The notes under the pieces were generated by a model, which worked only from the letters and a program-made list of their open reading frames with translations, was not told where the DNA came from and did no database searches. Below are positions 28,939 through 38,243 of a stretch of DNA of 64,000 nucleotides, one piece after another. The first letter of the stretch is position 1. Each line of letters starts with the position of its first letter. The DNA is from Nitzschia sp. DOCU1 (Eukaryota; Bacillariophyta; Bacillariophyceae; Bacillariales; Bacillariaceae): positions 1,240,001-1,304,000 of the forward strand of contig OX595990.1 in assembly GCA_951394045.1 (NCBI GenBank), given 5' to 3'. The position numbers were made by a program, and so were the translations under genes.

Positions 28939-29829
28939 TTAGGGGTGCCGGGGTTGGAAAAAATGGTCAGCTGATGACAGTACTTCTGTGGGAGTCAAGC
29001 GGCTCGGGCAGCAGAGCAACAAGGCGTTGCGGAAGAAGCCATCCAGATGGGCTCGCTTCGCACGCATGTGGCTTGGAAGCGTATGAAGCATTGAAAAGAG
29101 GAATTCAAAGTGAATTCTGGAATTTCTCTGTGAATCATCATCGTCTTTCATGTGTTTCTGGATTACGCCCATATTGTTCAGAACTGCTATGGTGAACAGT
29201 GTGTTGCCTTCGTTGAGTTGCCCCTCCTGCATTCGCAGAGCAAGGTCATAAAGTTTCAATGCCCGCCGGAAGGATCTTGGGTGTGCGCTTGAGCGAAGCT
29301 TCGTTGACATGTGGTGTACAATGGCAAGATTAAAGATAACAATTGTGCTGCAAATCTCCATGTTTTCTTTAACTCCTGCCCCTTGATTCCACGATTCGTT
29401 GATTTTGATTCCCCTGTTGTAAACGTAGTCATCAATCTCTGTGGTGTCTCCCGGCGAGTGATCAAAGCATGGGACGAGCTGGTCACCAAACTCCATGCAT
29501 TGATCGATTCCACATCGGTTTGTGTTAGACTCTTCTGCACCATCTTGTGGAGAGAGCAAAAGCATTCTTCGATAGATTCTCAGTGCGCCATTCAGCATTT
29601 CGACGGCTGCATGGTCGATCTGACCGGCTTCGATTAGTGATACTGCGCAGTTATTCTTCTGCAACGCATCGTTGTGGTGCAGCGCCATGTCGAATCCAGG
29701 GCGCAAGTACTCGTGGTCCATTGTTACAACATTCAGATCAACCTTCGTTTTGTAATAGCTTCGAAAGCACTCGCATTGATGGGAGGGGCATCGAAAGGGA
29801 AAGTTTCTCTTGATGGGTGATGGGTTCAA
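28939..29829 (-). CDS. TPR-like protein of a repeated family, member 1
   Basis: 296 aa as an open frame; a likelier start is the internal Met at about residue 37 (MDHEYLRPGF). It shows degenerate tetratricopeptide helices: NNCAVSLIEAGQIDHAAVEM, then IVIFNLAIVHHMSTK, RALKLYDLALRM and TIAVLNNMGVIQKHM, ending GFFRNALLLC. The same order with the same spacing occurs in the gene at 32067-33209 (MILFNLALTHHMYAE ... KVYKLAHQLQ ... MATLNNLVVIYRDVGD ... FLLNTAIC), so they are paralogues on the same strand about 3 kb apart. TPR proteins are scaffolds; no partner can be named. The 3' end is 126 bp from the convergent LRR gene. Confidence 0.65.
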   Translation of the reverse strand: MNPSPIKRNFPFRCPSHQCECFRSYYKTKVDLNVVTMDHEYLRPGFDMALHHNDALQKNNCAVSLIEAGQIDHAAVEMLNGALRIYRRMLLLSPQDGAEESNTNRCGIDQCMEFGDQLVPCFDHSPGDTTEIDDYVYNRGIKINESWNQGAGVKENMEICSTIVIFNLAIVHHMSTKLRSSAHPRSFRRALKLYDLALRMQEGQLNEGNTLFTIAVLNNMGVIQKHMKDDDDSQRNSRIHFEFLFSMLHTLPSHMRAKRAHLDGFFRNALLLCCPSRLTPTEVLSSADHFFQPRHP

Positions 29830-30877
29830 CCGGTAGTATTGCCCCAGTTTCGCATTTTGGCTGACGACAGATGAGATGATCGTGCTGATGTGTTTCGATA
29901 TCCCATAGTAAAAACTCCTAAACCCGGTGGGTGATTTCTTTGGGGAATGTTAACAAATTCATTAAGCCCTTGCATGAGACACATGCGCAATCTTCTGGGT
30001 TCAACTTCAAGCTTCGACAGCGCTCAAATTGAACCTTGGAAGGAGATGTGTCGGTTCTGCCGGTAATTGAGCATGCGTGCGTAGTACGTTCTTTCTGCGA
30101 CATCCAGGCGATCATTATCTGGAAGTTCATGGTCACGCTTGGGTTTTTGCACCACGTATTAATGAATGTGTGCTCTCCAATTCTGGTGAGAGAGAGAGAG
30201 AGAGAGAGAGAGACCCCAGTAACACTTGTTTTTGCGAATCATGAAAATGCCCTATCTACTACCGGTGCTTGCACGACTGGTCCAAGAAATAGATAATGAA
30301 CGCATCAAGAAGACCAGCCTCCCTGCAGCCTTTGACATCCCTCCTTCTTGTTGCTTGAGGTGGCACCTGCTCCTTGCGGTCGTCGTCGTCGTCGTCGTGT
30401 GGCGTGAATTTGATCGTAAATGGAGCCGCCGCAAGAAGGGGATTTTTGCATCGTGTTACCTTGTTAAGGTTTTTGGCGAGCGGCGACACCGTTGCTCTCT
30501 AGTAGCTGGAACAAGGTCGATCTTGGATCTTGGTGATGGTATGTAATCAACGGAGAGAATTTCATTTTAGTCGGACTCGTCGAAGGAAAGAAGCTACATT
30601 TTCAATGGTTTTGGGTAATTATCTTGCGCACCACGCCATTCGTTGACACTGTTGTAGGGATCTCTAGACTACCAAGAGTTGCGAGGTTACCGATAGGAAC
30701 TCACCCAACCACAATTGTTAAAGGTTTTCTAATGTACTCCTAAAAAGTCACAGAGCAGAGGTAGTACCCTGCACGAACCCCTCGCATCAAGAGGATTTCA
30801 ATATCAATACGAATATAGTAGTAACCAATTGAACTCTCATAAATGCCGACACCTTCGACAACCCCCCTCTTCCTTGA
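29830..30877. other. Intergenic region with GA microsatellite
   Basis: About 1 kb. It contains (GA)13 at 30188-30213, partial palindrome copies AACCGGTAG (near 29831) and CTACCGGTG (near 30258), and a short GTC run near 30379. No gene is supported. Confidence 0.45.
30188..30213 (+). repeat. GA dinucleotide microsatellite
   Basis: Thirteen consecutive GA units. It probably varies in length between individuals. In plants GA tracts can bind GAGA-type factors, but nothing here shows that. Confidence 0.9.
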
Positions 30878-31585
30878 TTATTTCTTGTTTTTGGACCAAA
30901 ATCGCATCCCAGACGACTCCTTCTTTGCAGGAGCCTCCTCTTTCTTTTCTTCCTCCTTGGGCGCCGGCGGGTCGATGACACGAACAAACTTGCCGCCTGG
31001 GGCCCTCTGCATCTTATAAATAGTCTTCACAAGCCCAGGCATAGTCGTGCTGATTCCGCCAAAGACTTGAAGGCACTTGACTGGTTCCTTTGGAGTCGAC
31101 TCGGGGGCGTCTTGGGCGAGAATCGGAATTCCCAGACTGTAAAGCAATTTACAGTCGAGTTCCACCACAATCCATTCACCCTCGACATTTTCGTAGTATT
31201 CATTGGCGGTCGAAACAAGGTCCTTCTTAAAGACAGTCGCGCGTGTGAACTTTCCGTCGTTCATGTAGGTTGGAGGGAAGTACGGCAGCTTCTTTGCGAC
31301 GGCCTCTTCCCATTTAGCCTTCTGGCACAAGTGAAAGATGGATTCAACATCTGGAGGAGGCGGGGGCGGTGGGGAGTCTGCTGGTAAGGGACAGGCTGTG
31401 TTGCCTGAAGCGGCTGGTTTCTTGTCGTCATTATTATTTGTCGTCGCAGCAGGGCTGGGCGCGTTGGTGGTCGAGCAAGCGGGCGCTGCCCCAGCGCTCA
31501 GTTTGGGTTTATTCGAAAGTGAGCAGGCGGGTGCCGACCCTCCATTAGCCTCCCAGTCAAAATTAGCGTCGTGATACCATCCCAT
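30878..31585 (-). CDS. DUF952-domain protein with proline-rich N-terminus
   Basis: 235 aa from the ATG at 31585 (MGWYHDANFDWEANGG). The in-frame ATG at 31684 would add an unsupported Cys/Phe-rich leader. The N-terminal third is low-complexity Ala/Ser/Asn/Pro with an eight-proline run. The domain spans about 80-195: IFHLCQKAKWEEAVAKK, then YFPPTYMNDGKFTRATVFKK, ANEYYENVEGEWIVVELDCK and CLQVFGGIS. This matches the DUF952 pattern (start IYHI..A.W, then a GFIHCS-like block, then a V-L-D strand). The usual His of the HCS block is replaced (FTRAT), so it is divergent. Function of DUF952 is poorly known. A Lys/Glu-rich tail ends it. It sits between the two TPR-like paralogues on the same strand. Confidence 0.75.
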   Translation of the reverse strand: MGWYHDANFDWEANGGSAPACSLSNKPKLSAGAAPACSTTNAPSPAATTNNNDDKKPAASGNTACPLPADSPPPPPPPDVESIFHLCQKAKWEEAVAKKLPYFPPTYMNDGKFTRATVFKKDLVSTANEYYENVEGEWIVVELDCKLLYSLGIPILAQDAPESTPKEPVKCLQVFGGISTTMPGLVKTIYKMQRAPGGKFVRVIDPPAPKEEEKKEEAPAKKESSGMRFWSKNKK

Positions 31586-32066
31586 GGTGCTTTCGATGTA
31601 TTGTGAACCGTCGTTCGAAGTGATGCTATTGCAAATTGAAGTGAAACCACTTCTGAAAGAAAAATGGCAAAAACAAAAACGCAAACATCGCGATCTTTTT
31701 CCTCCTTCAGGATTCTCTACGACGAAGTACGTAACCTACTTCCGTAATTAGGACACACCACCGAGCTTCCGCTCCCGACCACCAGTCAGTGCATCAACCA
31801 ATATATGTGTACTACATGTGACATTACAGAGGCATGAATAAGGTATCGCTGTCGATGGGCAGTCGAAATAGTCGAAGTACTATTCTTGCATGCATGCTAC
31901 GAGTTCCAGCAATAGGCACCAAACACGTTGTTGAAAGTTTCGACTAATGTAGTAAGGCAGGCGCCAGATGTAAAAAATGGAAGGAGAAAAGTAACAAGAT
32001 GTTGATCTTCGTTGGGATATCGTAGCAGTAGCAGTACTCATTATTCAGGAGTACTAGTGCTAGCAA
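31586..32066. other. Intergenic region, nothing recognised
   Basis: 481 bp between two minus-strand genes. It should include the DUF952 promoter and the 3' UTR of TPR-like member 2. No repeat or RNA is seen. Confidence 0.45.
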
Positions 32067-33209
32067 CTAGGCCACCGGTGCTGCAAAAAGAGGAGGAGTT
32101 TTGATCTTCTTCCTTCTTGTAAGGATACGAGTCGATCGCTTGTCTCCTGTTTGTCCTCGTCGCCGCTCTGATGAGTTCCTGGTAGTAGCCATACTAGAAT
32201 CGCAGATTGCAGTGTTGAGCAGAAAATGATCAAGAAGATACGCGAACTCACTTCTTCCTCTTGAAGATGATAATATGCTTGGTGTAAGCCTCGGCTGCTC
32301 GTGCTGGTGGTGTGGGTATCCTACTGGTTGCAGAGAGCTGTCATTATCATCGCCGCCCCGCCCACCTTCGTTGACCACCACATGCATGATAAGCGACAAG
32401 AGTTTGTCAGAGTATCGCTTTGACATATCATGGTCACCAACGTCTCTGTAGATCACAACCAGATTGTTGAGTGTTGCCATTGAAAACAGAATGTTACCTC
32501 CAAGCTTGGACTCGTTTTGTAATTGATGGGCAAGTTTGTACACTTTGGCTGCCTTGACCAGCATGAGAAGTTGCTCTTGTTCCTTGTCCGGTCGGCGTCG
32601 TTCGTTCGGTTGAAACATTGATTCCGCATACATGTGGTGTGTCAGGGCAAGGTTGAATAATATCATTGCCGCAATCGTAATCGTCCCCGCACGCTGGCTG
32701 TGGTGATAGGGCGACTTCATGGGAGGAATGGCGATGGGACTACGGTAAACAAATTTCGCTGCTTGTTCTTCTATCACCACTTCTTCCCCTGCAGTATTCT
32801 TCTTCTTGCTCTTCAAGTCTTGGGATGTTGATGCAAACTTCTTGCGACTTGCTACCATACATTGGTCTAACTTCACAACAGGGTGGCCGTCCACCGCATC
32901 AGCGGCGTCCTCGTCGCTGCCTGGGCAACCGGCTGTGTTGTGCTCGGGGGACGAAGAAGAATATCCTGAGTCGACGCGAGTGGCGGACAATTGTGGTGCA
33001 GAAGAAGAGATTCTATTCTCTCGAAGCGACGGGGCAAGATGCCAGGCAATCTTCATGGCCTTCTTCTGCTTGAACAAGGCCGCCGATAAATCATTCACGG
33101 CATATCGATATTGGCCTTTTCGAAACTTCTCAATCGCTCGATTATTCTGAAGGATTGCTTCTGCCTGCCAATATGAAAGATCCATGGTGTCGGGGTATGG
33201 TGCCTCCAA
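32067..33209 (-). CDS. TPR-like protein of a repeated family, member 2
   Basis: 380 aa, single exon, starting MEAPYPDTMDLSYWQAEAIL. The first helical pair (AILQNNRAIEKFRKGQYRYA, VNDLSAALFKQKKAMKIAW) is TPR-like. A disordered acidic insert (about 65-150) follows. Then come MILFNLALTHHMYAESMFQ, KAAKVYKLAHQLQNESKLG and MATLNNLVVIYRDVGDHDMS, and a conserved end block FAYLLDHFLLNTAIC. It is a paralogue of 28939-29829 with a longer insert. The tail is basic (RRRGQTGDKRSTRILTRRK), a possible nuclear signal. No catalytic residues can be assigned. Confidence 0.72.
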   Translation of the reverse strand: MEAPYPDTMDLSYWQAEAILQNNRAIEKFRKGQYRYAVNDLSAALFKQKKAMKIAWHLAPSLRENRISSSAPQLSATRVDSGYSSSSPEHNTAGCPGSDEDAADAVDGHPVVKLDQCMVASRKKFASTSQDLKSKKKNTAGEEVVIEEQAAKFVYRSPIAIPPMKSPYHHSQRAGTITIAAMILFNLALTHHMYAESMFQPNERRRPDKEQEQLLMLVKAAKVYKLAHQLQNESKLGGNILFSMATLNNLVVIYRDVGDHDMSKRYSDKLLSLIMHVVVNEGGRGGDDNDSSLQPVGYPHHQHEQPRLTPSILSSSRGRSEFAYLLDHFLLNTAICDSSMATTRNSSERRRGQTGDKRSTRILTRRKKIKTPPLFAAPVA

Positions 33210-33688
33210 CGACGTTGTTGGTAAAGCCTTTTGTTCGTTGTTGCGTTGTCATTTCGTTTTGTCCAGGGGAGGTTTTATTCTGGGATGATGAGAAACCCTA
33301 TTATCCAAAGCACAGAATTGCGAATCCAGCTGAGCATGAAAGCAGTGGGGTTCTCTCGCGTCTGTATTAAGTATTTCGGTGTCTCTGTCGGGAATACTAC
33401 GTAATAAGCCTCGAGTTCCGTTAGTGGCAGAGGTTCGCCGATCGAATTGGCGTCAGACATTAGAACCTTTTTGGGCATAATAATAGCTTCTCTTTCAAGA
33501 AGGGTGGGTTGGTGTGGTTCGCACCTTCGCCTTCTTCTTAGCTGCGGTTAATGAGCTTTCACCGCCACCAACAGTACAGTACACTACTTGTGCATTTTTG
33601 AAGGACCTAACGTAAAGTAAGGTTCGAACCTATCACATATGGACGCCAAAACTCTTCACAGTACCCACCACCACCAGCATCCTCCATA

Positions 33689-33698
33689 CTACCGGTAG
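33689..33698. repeat. CTACCGGTAG palindrome, copy 6
   Basis: Exact copy inside a longer palindrome ATACTACCGGTAGTAT, followed 15 bp later by a partial ATACCGGG. Confidence 0.6.
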
Positions 33699-35045
33699 TA
33701 TGTATACCGGGTTCATACCGTAATGTTCAAATTTCTACCGAAGTAGTTATTATTTACCAGAATCCCCCTTCCCCGTATGTAGCAACCCCGATACGGTCGT
33801 CGTAGTTTGTAGAATTTGCACCGTATCCCATACGTAGATTCTACCGCCATGTCGCCAGAAAAGTAGATATTTTGAGGGCATTTCATCTACTCTAAGGATT
33901 CCTTCCGAGCCCACGTGGCATGCCAAATCATACCGTCATGCACCGTCTACTCACACAAGTCGTGCAGGCGGTATTAACGAATTTCTACACTACTCGAACA
34001 CCTGAAAATGCTCGCGATGCAAACAACAATAACAACACCAATGCACCTGGGCCCATGTGCCAATGCCAGATTCCTGTCACACTTTACTTCGACAGCGGAT
34101 AGAATGCATGCTTTGGCATGATCATGGGATTATAAGCCTTTTCATTTTTGGATTTGCCAAACGAGTTGCATGCCAAAAAGATGCACCAAAAAAGGCGCCC
34201 CCCTCCAGCAGCAAACAACAACCTGCCAGTGAGCTTGAGGTAACAAACCCAAATGCCTTGGCCGGTATGACTGCAGTGCCAATGATTCATTTTGACCCAA
34301 AGAAAAGAAGAAGAAGAAGAAGGACCCAAGCCAGAAAAGAAGAGTTGTTGCAGCCAAGTCCTTTCAACAAAAATTGGAAGAGCAAAAGTGATGAGAGAGG
34401 CTGAAAAAGAAGCTTGGCAGCAGAGTGCAAGAAAAGGTGAAAAAACAATGATGACGACGACCCAATATTAAGGGCAAGGCTTCCACAATGATGTTGCCTA
34501 CTGCGACAATTATCATCAGGTGTCGCTGGACTTGGGGGCGACAGTGTTAGTACAGCAGCAACATCTACATGTACTCAACAAGAATCAGAGAATCCCTCCA
34601 TGCCTGAGTTCAAAGCTGGTCCTGCTCATACTTCTGCTATTCCAGTGCAAGAATTGTCATTGTAGTAGATTCTAGACTTGTTAACTAGTAGTAAAAGGGT
34701 CGACCACACATTTGTGCACTACTAGTAAGTACTAAAATTAAGTCCATCAGTACGTTGCCGCACATTCGACTACCAGGAGCTAGAACATACAGCACAGTAC
34801 TTTATTGTGTACAGTATAGAGTGAAACAGTACCCATGTCAAGAAACAGTTACAGTAGCTAGCTAGAGAATGGTAGCTGTTGGCTATCCGGTCGGTCAACA
34901 TGCGTCGTCTACTTGATTTTTGACTTCTCGATGACTTGGACTCGAACGAATGCTTGTGCGCAGTTTGCAAACCCCTCCGACATAGACGACTGCGGTTTGT
35001 GCTTTAGATAATATGGTAGAGAAAGTTGAGTGTATCGTAGTAATA

Positions 35046-35480
35046 GAGCAGAGAGACTATCGTCGTACTTCCAGCACGGTGTCCTCCTCATTATTCTTGT
35101 TGTACCTGGTATTGTACAATTACTACCACTAACTAACTAACTCAATGATTGCATACGTGTTAAGACTATTCAATACAGTCTCGTATGTGCCTCCAACAAG
35201 GCTTTTACTTCACCTTCTTTTGACCTGTGGGGTGAGCCGCGACAGGGAAGTATGAATTGGCATCATTATCAGATTGCCAAACATAGAATAATATGAAACA
35301 CAACAATCAGTCATCAATCCGGGAGGCTTTTTTCCACACAGGAGGGTGCAGCCTGATAACCCAGTACCCAGCGATGATCTGCGATGATAATCATACACAG
35401 TAGCATCTTGCACCTGGTCTAGCAATTGTCGCAGTACCATGAGCAGAGAGGCTATCGTTGTACTTCCAGCACGGTGTCCT
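35046..35480 (+). repeat. Pair of 40-bp direct repeats
   Basis: 35046-35085 and 35441-35480 differ at two positions by eye (GAGCAGAGAGACTATCGTCG versus GAGCAGAGAGGCTATCGTTG, both followed by TACTTCCAGCACGGTGTCCT). A further shared string TTGTTGTACCTGGTAT follows at different distances. This suggests a segmental duplication that later gained insertions. Confidence 0.7.
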
Positions 35481-36093
35481 GTCCTCCTCTGCACATCTCC
35501 TCCTTCCTGCTGGTGGTGTTATTGTTGTTGTACCTGGTATGATTACTTGAGAGTTCTAGTACTATCATTGCATCATCATGCTAGTACGCGGATCATCATG
35601 ATGCTGTGCTGCCTGCTGGACGAAGTTCTAATTGTGTAATCATGATGGCAGTGCTAGGGGTCTTGTTCTACTACTGCCGGCTTTGCTGCGGAGGATTCTT
35701 CCGTGGGGGGGGGGGGTATTCTTACTCTGGCAGGTAGTAGCAGCCACAGGGACAAGTATGATGCCAGCAGTAGTACATTGTCATCACACCGCCCATGCTG
35801 CTGATTCCTCCCATTATGGTGGGCCTGATTTGCTTGTTGTCGCTGGCCTCTGCCTCCTCATCTCCTCTTTGTTGTTCTCTTGATCCTGGTCTATCCAAGC
35901 GAGGAATGTTCTCGTCATTGTAGTACACCATCATGATGGTGGTGAGGTTCGCAGCCCCCGCTCCTGCACAAGAAGGGAGAACCAGCACCAGCACCATGCC
36001 AGATTTCCTCCACCACTTGCCAGTTCAACATCACCAGATCTTTCTTAACTCCTAGTACCTGGTGCTGAGGCTGCTACCACCCCGGCTTCAGCT

Positions 36094-36151
36094 TGCTTTA
36101 ATAGTACTAGTACTAGTGGTACATACTAGTAGTACTACTACTATTAAAGCA
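36094..36151. repeat. AGTACT hairpin repeat, second copy
   Basis: The left arm TGCTTTAATAGTACTAG... (36094-36117) and right arm ...CTACTATTAAAGCA (36125-36151) are nearly complementary inverted copies around a 7-base loop. Its left end matches the element at 4764-4840, so this is a dispersed hairpin family. It lies about 150 bp from the 3' end of the retroelement relic. Confidence 0.65.
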
Positions 36152-36300
36152 GCAAAAAGTGCACGCTATCCATTTAGCAGCTACCTAGACGATCAGAAAG
36201 GAACAATCTTGCCAAATTGCCAAAGCGATAATGGCTACCTGGAAAGGCAGCTGAGTCTCACGACTCATCCAACTTTTTCACCCATTAGGGATCATCAGCA

Positions 36301-37790
36301 CTAGTCTGCACACCTACAGAGATGATGAAACCAAGCTTTGTGCTTGCTGCATCCCTCATCAATTTTATTGAGTGAGTTCAGGAGGGAGTTGGGCTGCTGC
36401 CAAGATGCTTGAAGTAGAGCAAGTTTTTCTTCTAAGCATAGTTGGCAACTCAAAGTACCAAATGTTTTCATACAACTAATTGCCTTGCCTTGCCATAAAA
36501 TCTCAACTTGCGTAGACTCACAAAGTGTTTGAGGGCTGTACTGGATATGACCTTCCCGGATGTGCACTGCCATGTGTCTGGCATACGTGTTGCTTGCGGC
36601 ATTCCTTTGCACGAGAGCCCGGACACTAGTGCAGTGCTGTTGGAAGCGAGTCTTAATTTTCTGCTGGGTATTGCTGATATAGAATTTGTCGCAAAGACGG
36701 CAACTCAACTTATAGACCACCATGGACTTACGGCAGTTACCACCAAGGCCACAAGCTCCGCCAGTACAATTGCAATCACAGTCCTTGAAATCCTTGCTAT
36801 CCACGCCTTGAAGGAGCTTGGATCAAAGATCCTGCTGGATGAGCTCCCTGAGGTTGGAAAATCTCTTGTACGACATTGAAAAATGCAGCCACTACAGTCC
36901 AAATCTCGCACACATCTGTTTAATAATCCTGTGGATTGGGTATGACCAAAGGAAGGAGAACCCAATGCAGAAAAACACCTTCCATCTCCAGCCGGATCTT
37001 CGAGCTTCACCCTGAGCAGCCTCCGTGGCAGCCTGTTGTTTGAGCTCTTTCAATCGGGGGAAGAGGGTGGGTGCAGTTCCAGAACAAAGTAAAGCCTCAG
37101 CATGGTCCGGATAAAGGCAATCCACACAAGTGTAGCGGGACAACCCAGGAATGCTAGTGAGGGTTGCCAGTCACGAGGTGACACCCTTACTTACTGCACG
37201 GAACACATGCGGGGGATGAGTTGACGATGAGTTCAAATACGGGAGGACCTGATTGGGTTTAAGCCCAACTTTGAATCCTACAGCTGGTTTGGTTCACGCC
37301 AGAACATCAAAATGTTGAGGTAGTGAAACTCTGTGAATGATTCACTTGCGTTTGAAATCTTTGCAGCCATCGATCCAACATAGCAGGTGTCTTCAGGCCC
37401 CTGAAGACAACAAAACCATCATCATGATATATGCCATCAAATAGGCACCCAGAAAAGAGTGAGCATGATTCTTCAAGCAAATAACTTGCTACAAAGTCAG
37501 CCAGCCATGCTGATTCGAAACCTCCAATAGTAAGACCTTTGGATTTGATTGGGACATCACCATCGTACTCATAATACTTGTCCTGATATGTGAGGAGGGT
37601 CCATGACCCATTCCAAACTTGATCATTTCAGTGGCACGCTCTTCTGCAGGGATAGCAGCAGTGTAGTGATCAACTGCCTTCTTTACCATTCCAAAACTAA
37701 TGCTTGGGTACATCGCTTCAACATCTAGCGACATAATCGTTGCATCAGTCGACGAGAAGCAGATACTACTACTATGTTGTGTGTCGCTGG
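36301..37790 (-). mobile_element. Decayed Penelope-like retroelement (RT plus GIY-YIG endonuclease)
   Basis: On the minus strand, RT motif A reads SLDVEAMYPSI (near 37,730) and, after a frame change, GLTIGGFESAWLADF and the catalytic YHDD (near 37,420). Further down there is a frame with an in-frame stop (YKRFSNLREL..., near 36,860), then an open 167-codon stretch (36301-36804) with a Cys-rich segment CDCNCTGG...C and a GIY-YIG-like start VYKLSCRLCDKFYIS, then QQHC. An RT followed by a Cys-rich linker and GIY-YIG nuclease is the Penelope-like architecture. At least one frameshift and one stop make it non-functional. The N-terminal part, terminal repeats and target-site duplication are not identified, so ends are approximate. 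Confidence 0.75.
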
Positions 37791-38243
37791 GCGGCTGTAA
37801 AGCCTACCGCAAGGCAAATGACAATATGGCAGTAGATCATTGAATTCTTTGTTTGTGATCCTTCACTCCTACATTCTAGAGTTGTATTTCCGGGCACTTC
37901 ATCATCGTTGACTTGCTTTACTAATGTTCAAGACCGTACTACTCTATAGTTTATTCGATTGAATCGAGGATGTCTGTCCGGTTTCCGTCGCAAGCGCTTT
38001 GAAACGTGGGGATGAAGCCGCCCCCTATCCACAAAAAACATCGACGATGAAGTCATGTGGTGACGAGAAGGATCCTTACTTTGAATGATTTGGGTGGTTT
38101 ACCATACCTGGTATTCCAGATTGCATAAGCACAATTTCCTCGAGCCCATTGCAGTCCTGCTACACCCCGCTCCGCTGCTCCTATAGTACCGCTGATACGA
38201 TTCCAAGATCTTTGGGTGAAGTTCCTTGCTGCGTAAGAACAAC
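37791..38243. other. Upstream region of the IGPD gene
   Basis: 450 bp. It may contain the promoter and possibly a short upstream exon: a stop codon lies at 38217-38219 in the IGPD frame, and an AG at 38220-38221 could serve as acceptor. I find no convincing targeting exon, so the protein as called lacks a plastid presequence. Confidence 0.4.

Larger units (their letters stand above)
33210..36300. other. Gene-poor, repeat-rich island
   Basis: 3.1 kb with no convincing gene. Contents: an exact CTACCGGTAG (33689-33698), an AAG run near 34303-34320, a 40-bp direct repeat (35046-35085 and 35441-35480), a G12 run (35705-35716) and the hairpin repeat at 36094-36151. Frames of 60-115 codons (for example 34057-34404, Lys/Arg-rich) are compositional. 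The island leads into the retroelement relic, so the whole 33.2-38.2 kb block looks like a local repeat sink. Confidence 0.5.

Noticed and set aside
33620..33640. GGTTCGAACC, a possible tRNA T-arm
   Set aside because: No matching acceptor stem, anticodon arm or D-arm could be found upstream.
33920..34404. Lys/Arg-rich ORFs in the gene-poor island
   Set aside because: The coding signal is explained by an AAG run and biased composition. There is no conserved domain and the frames overlap.
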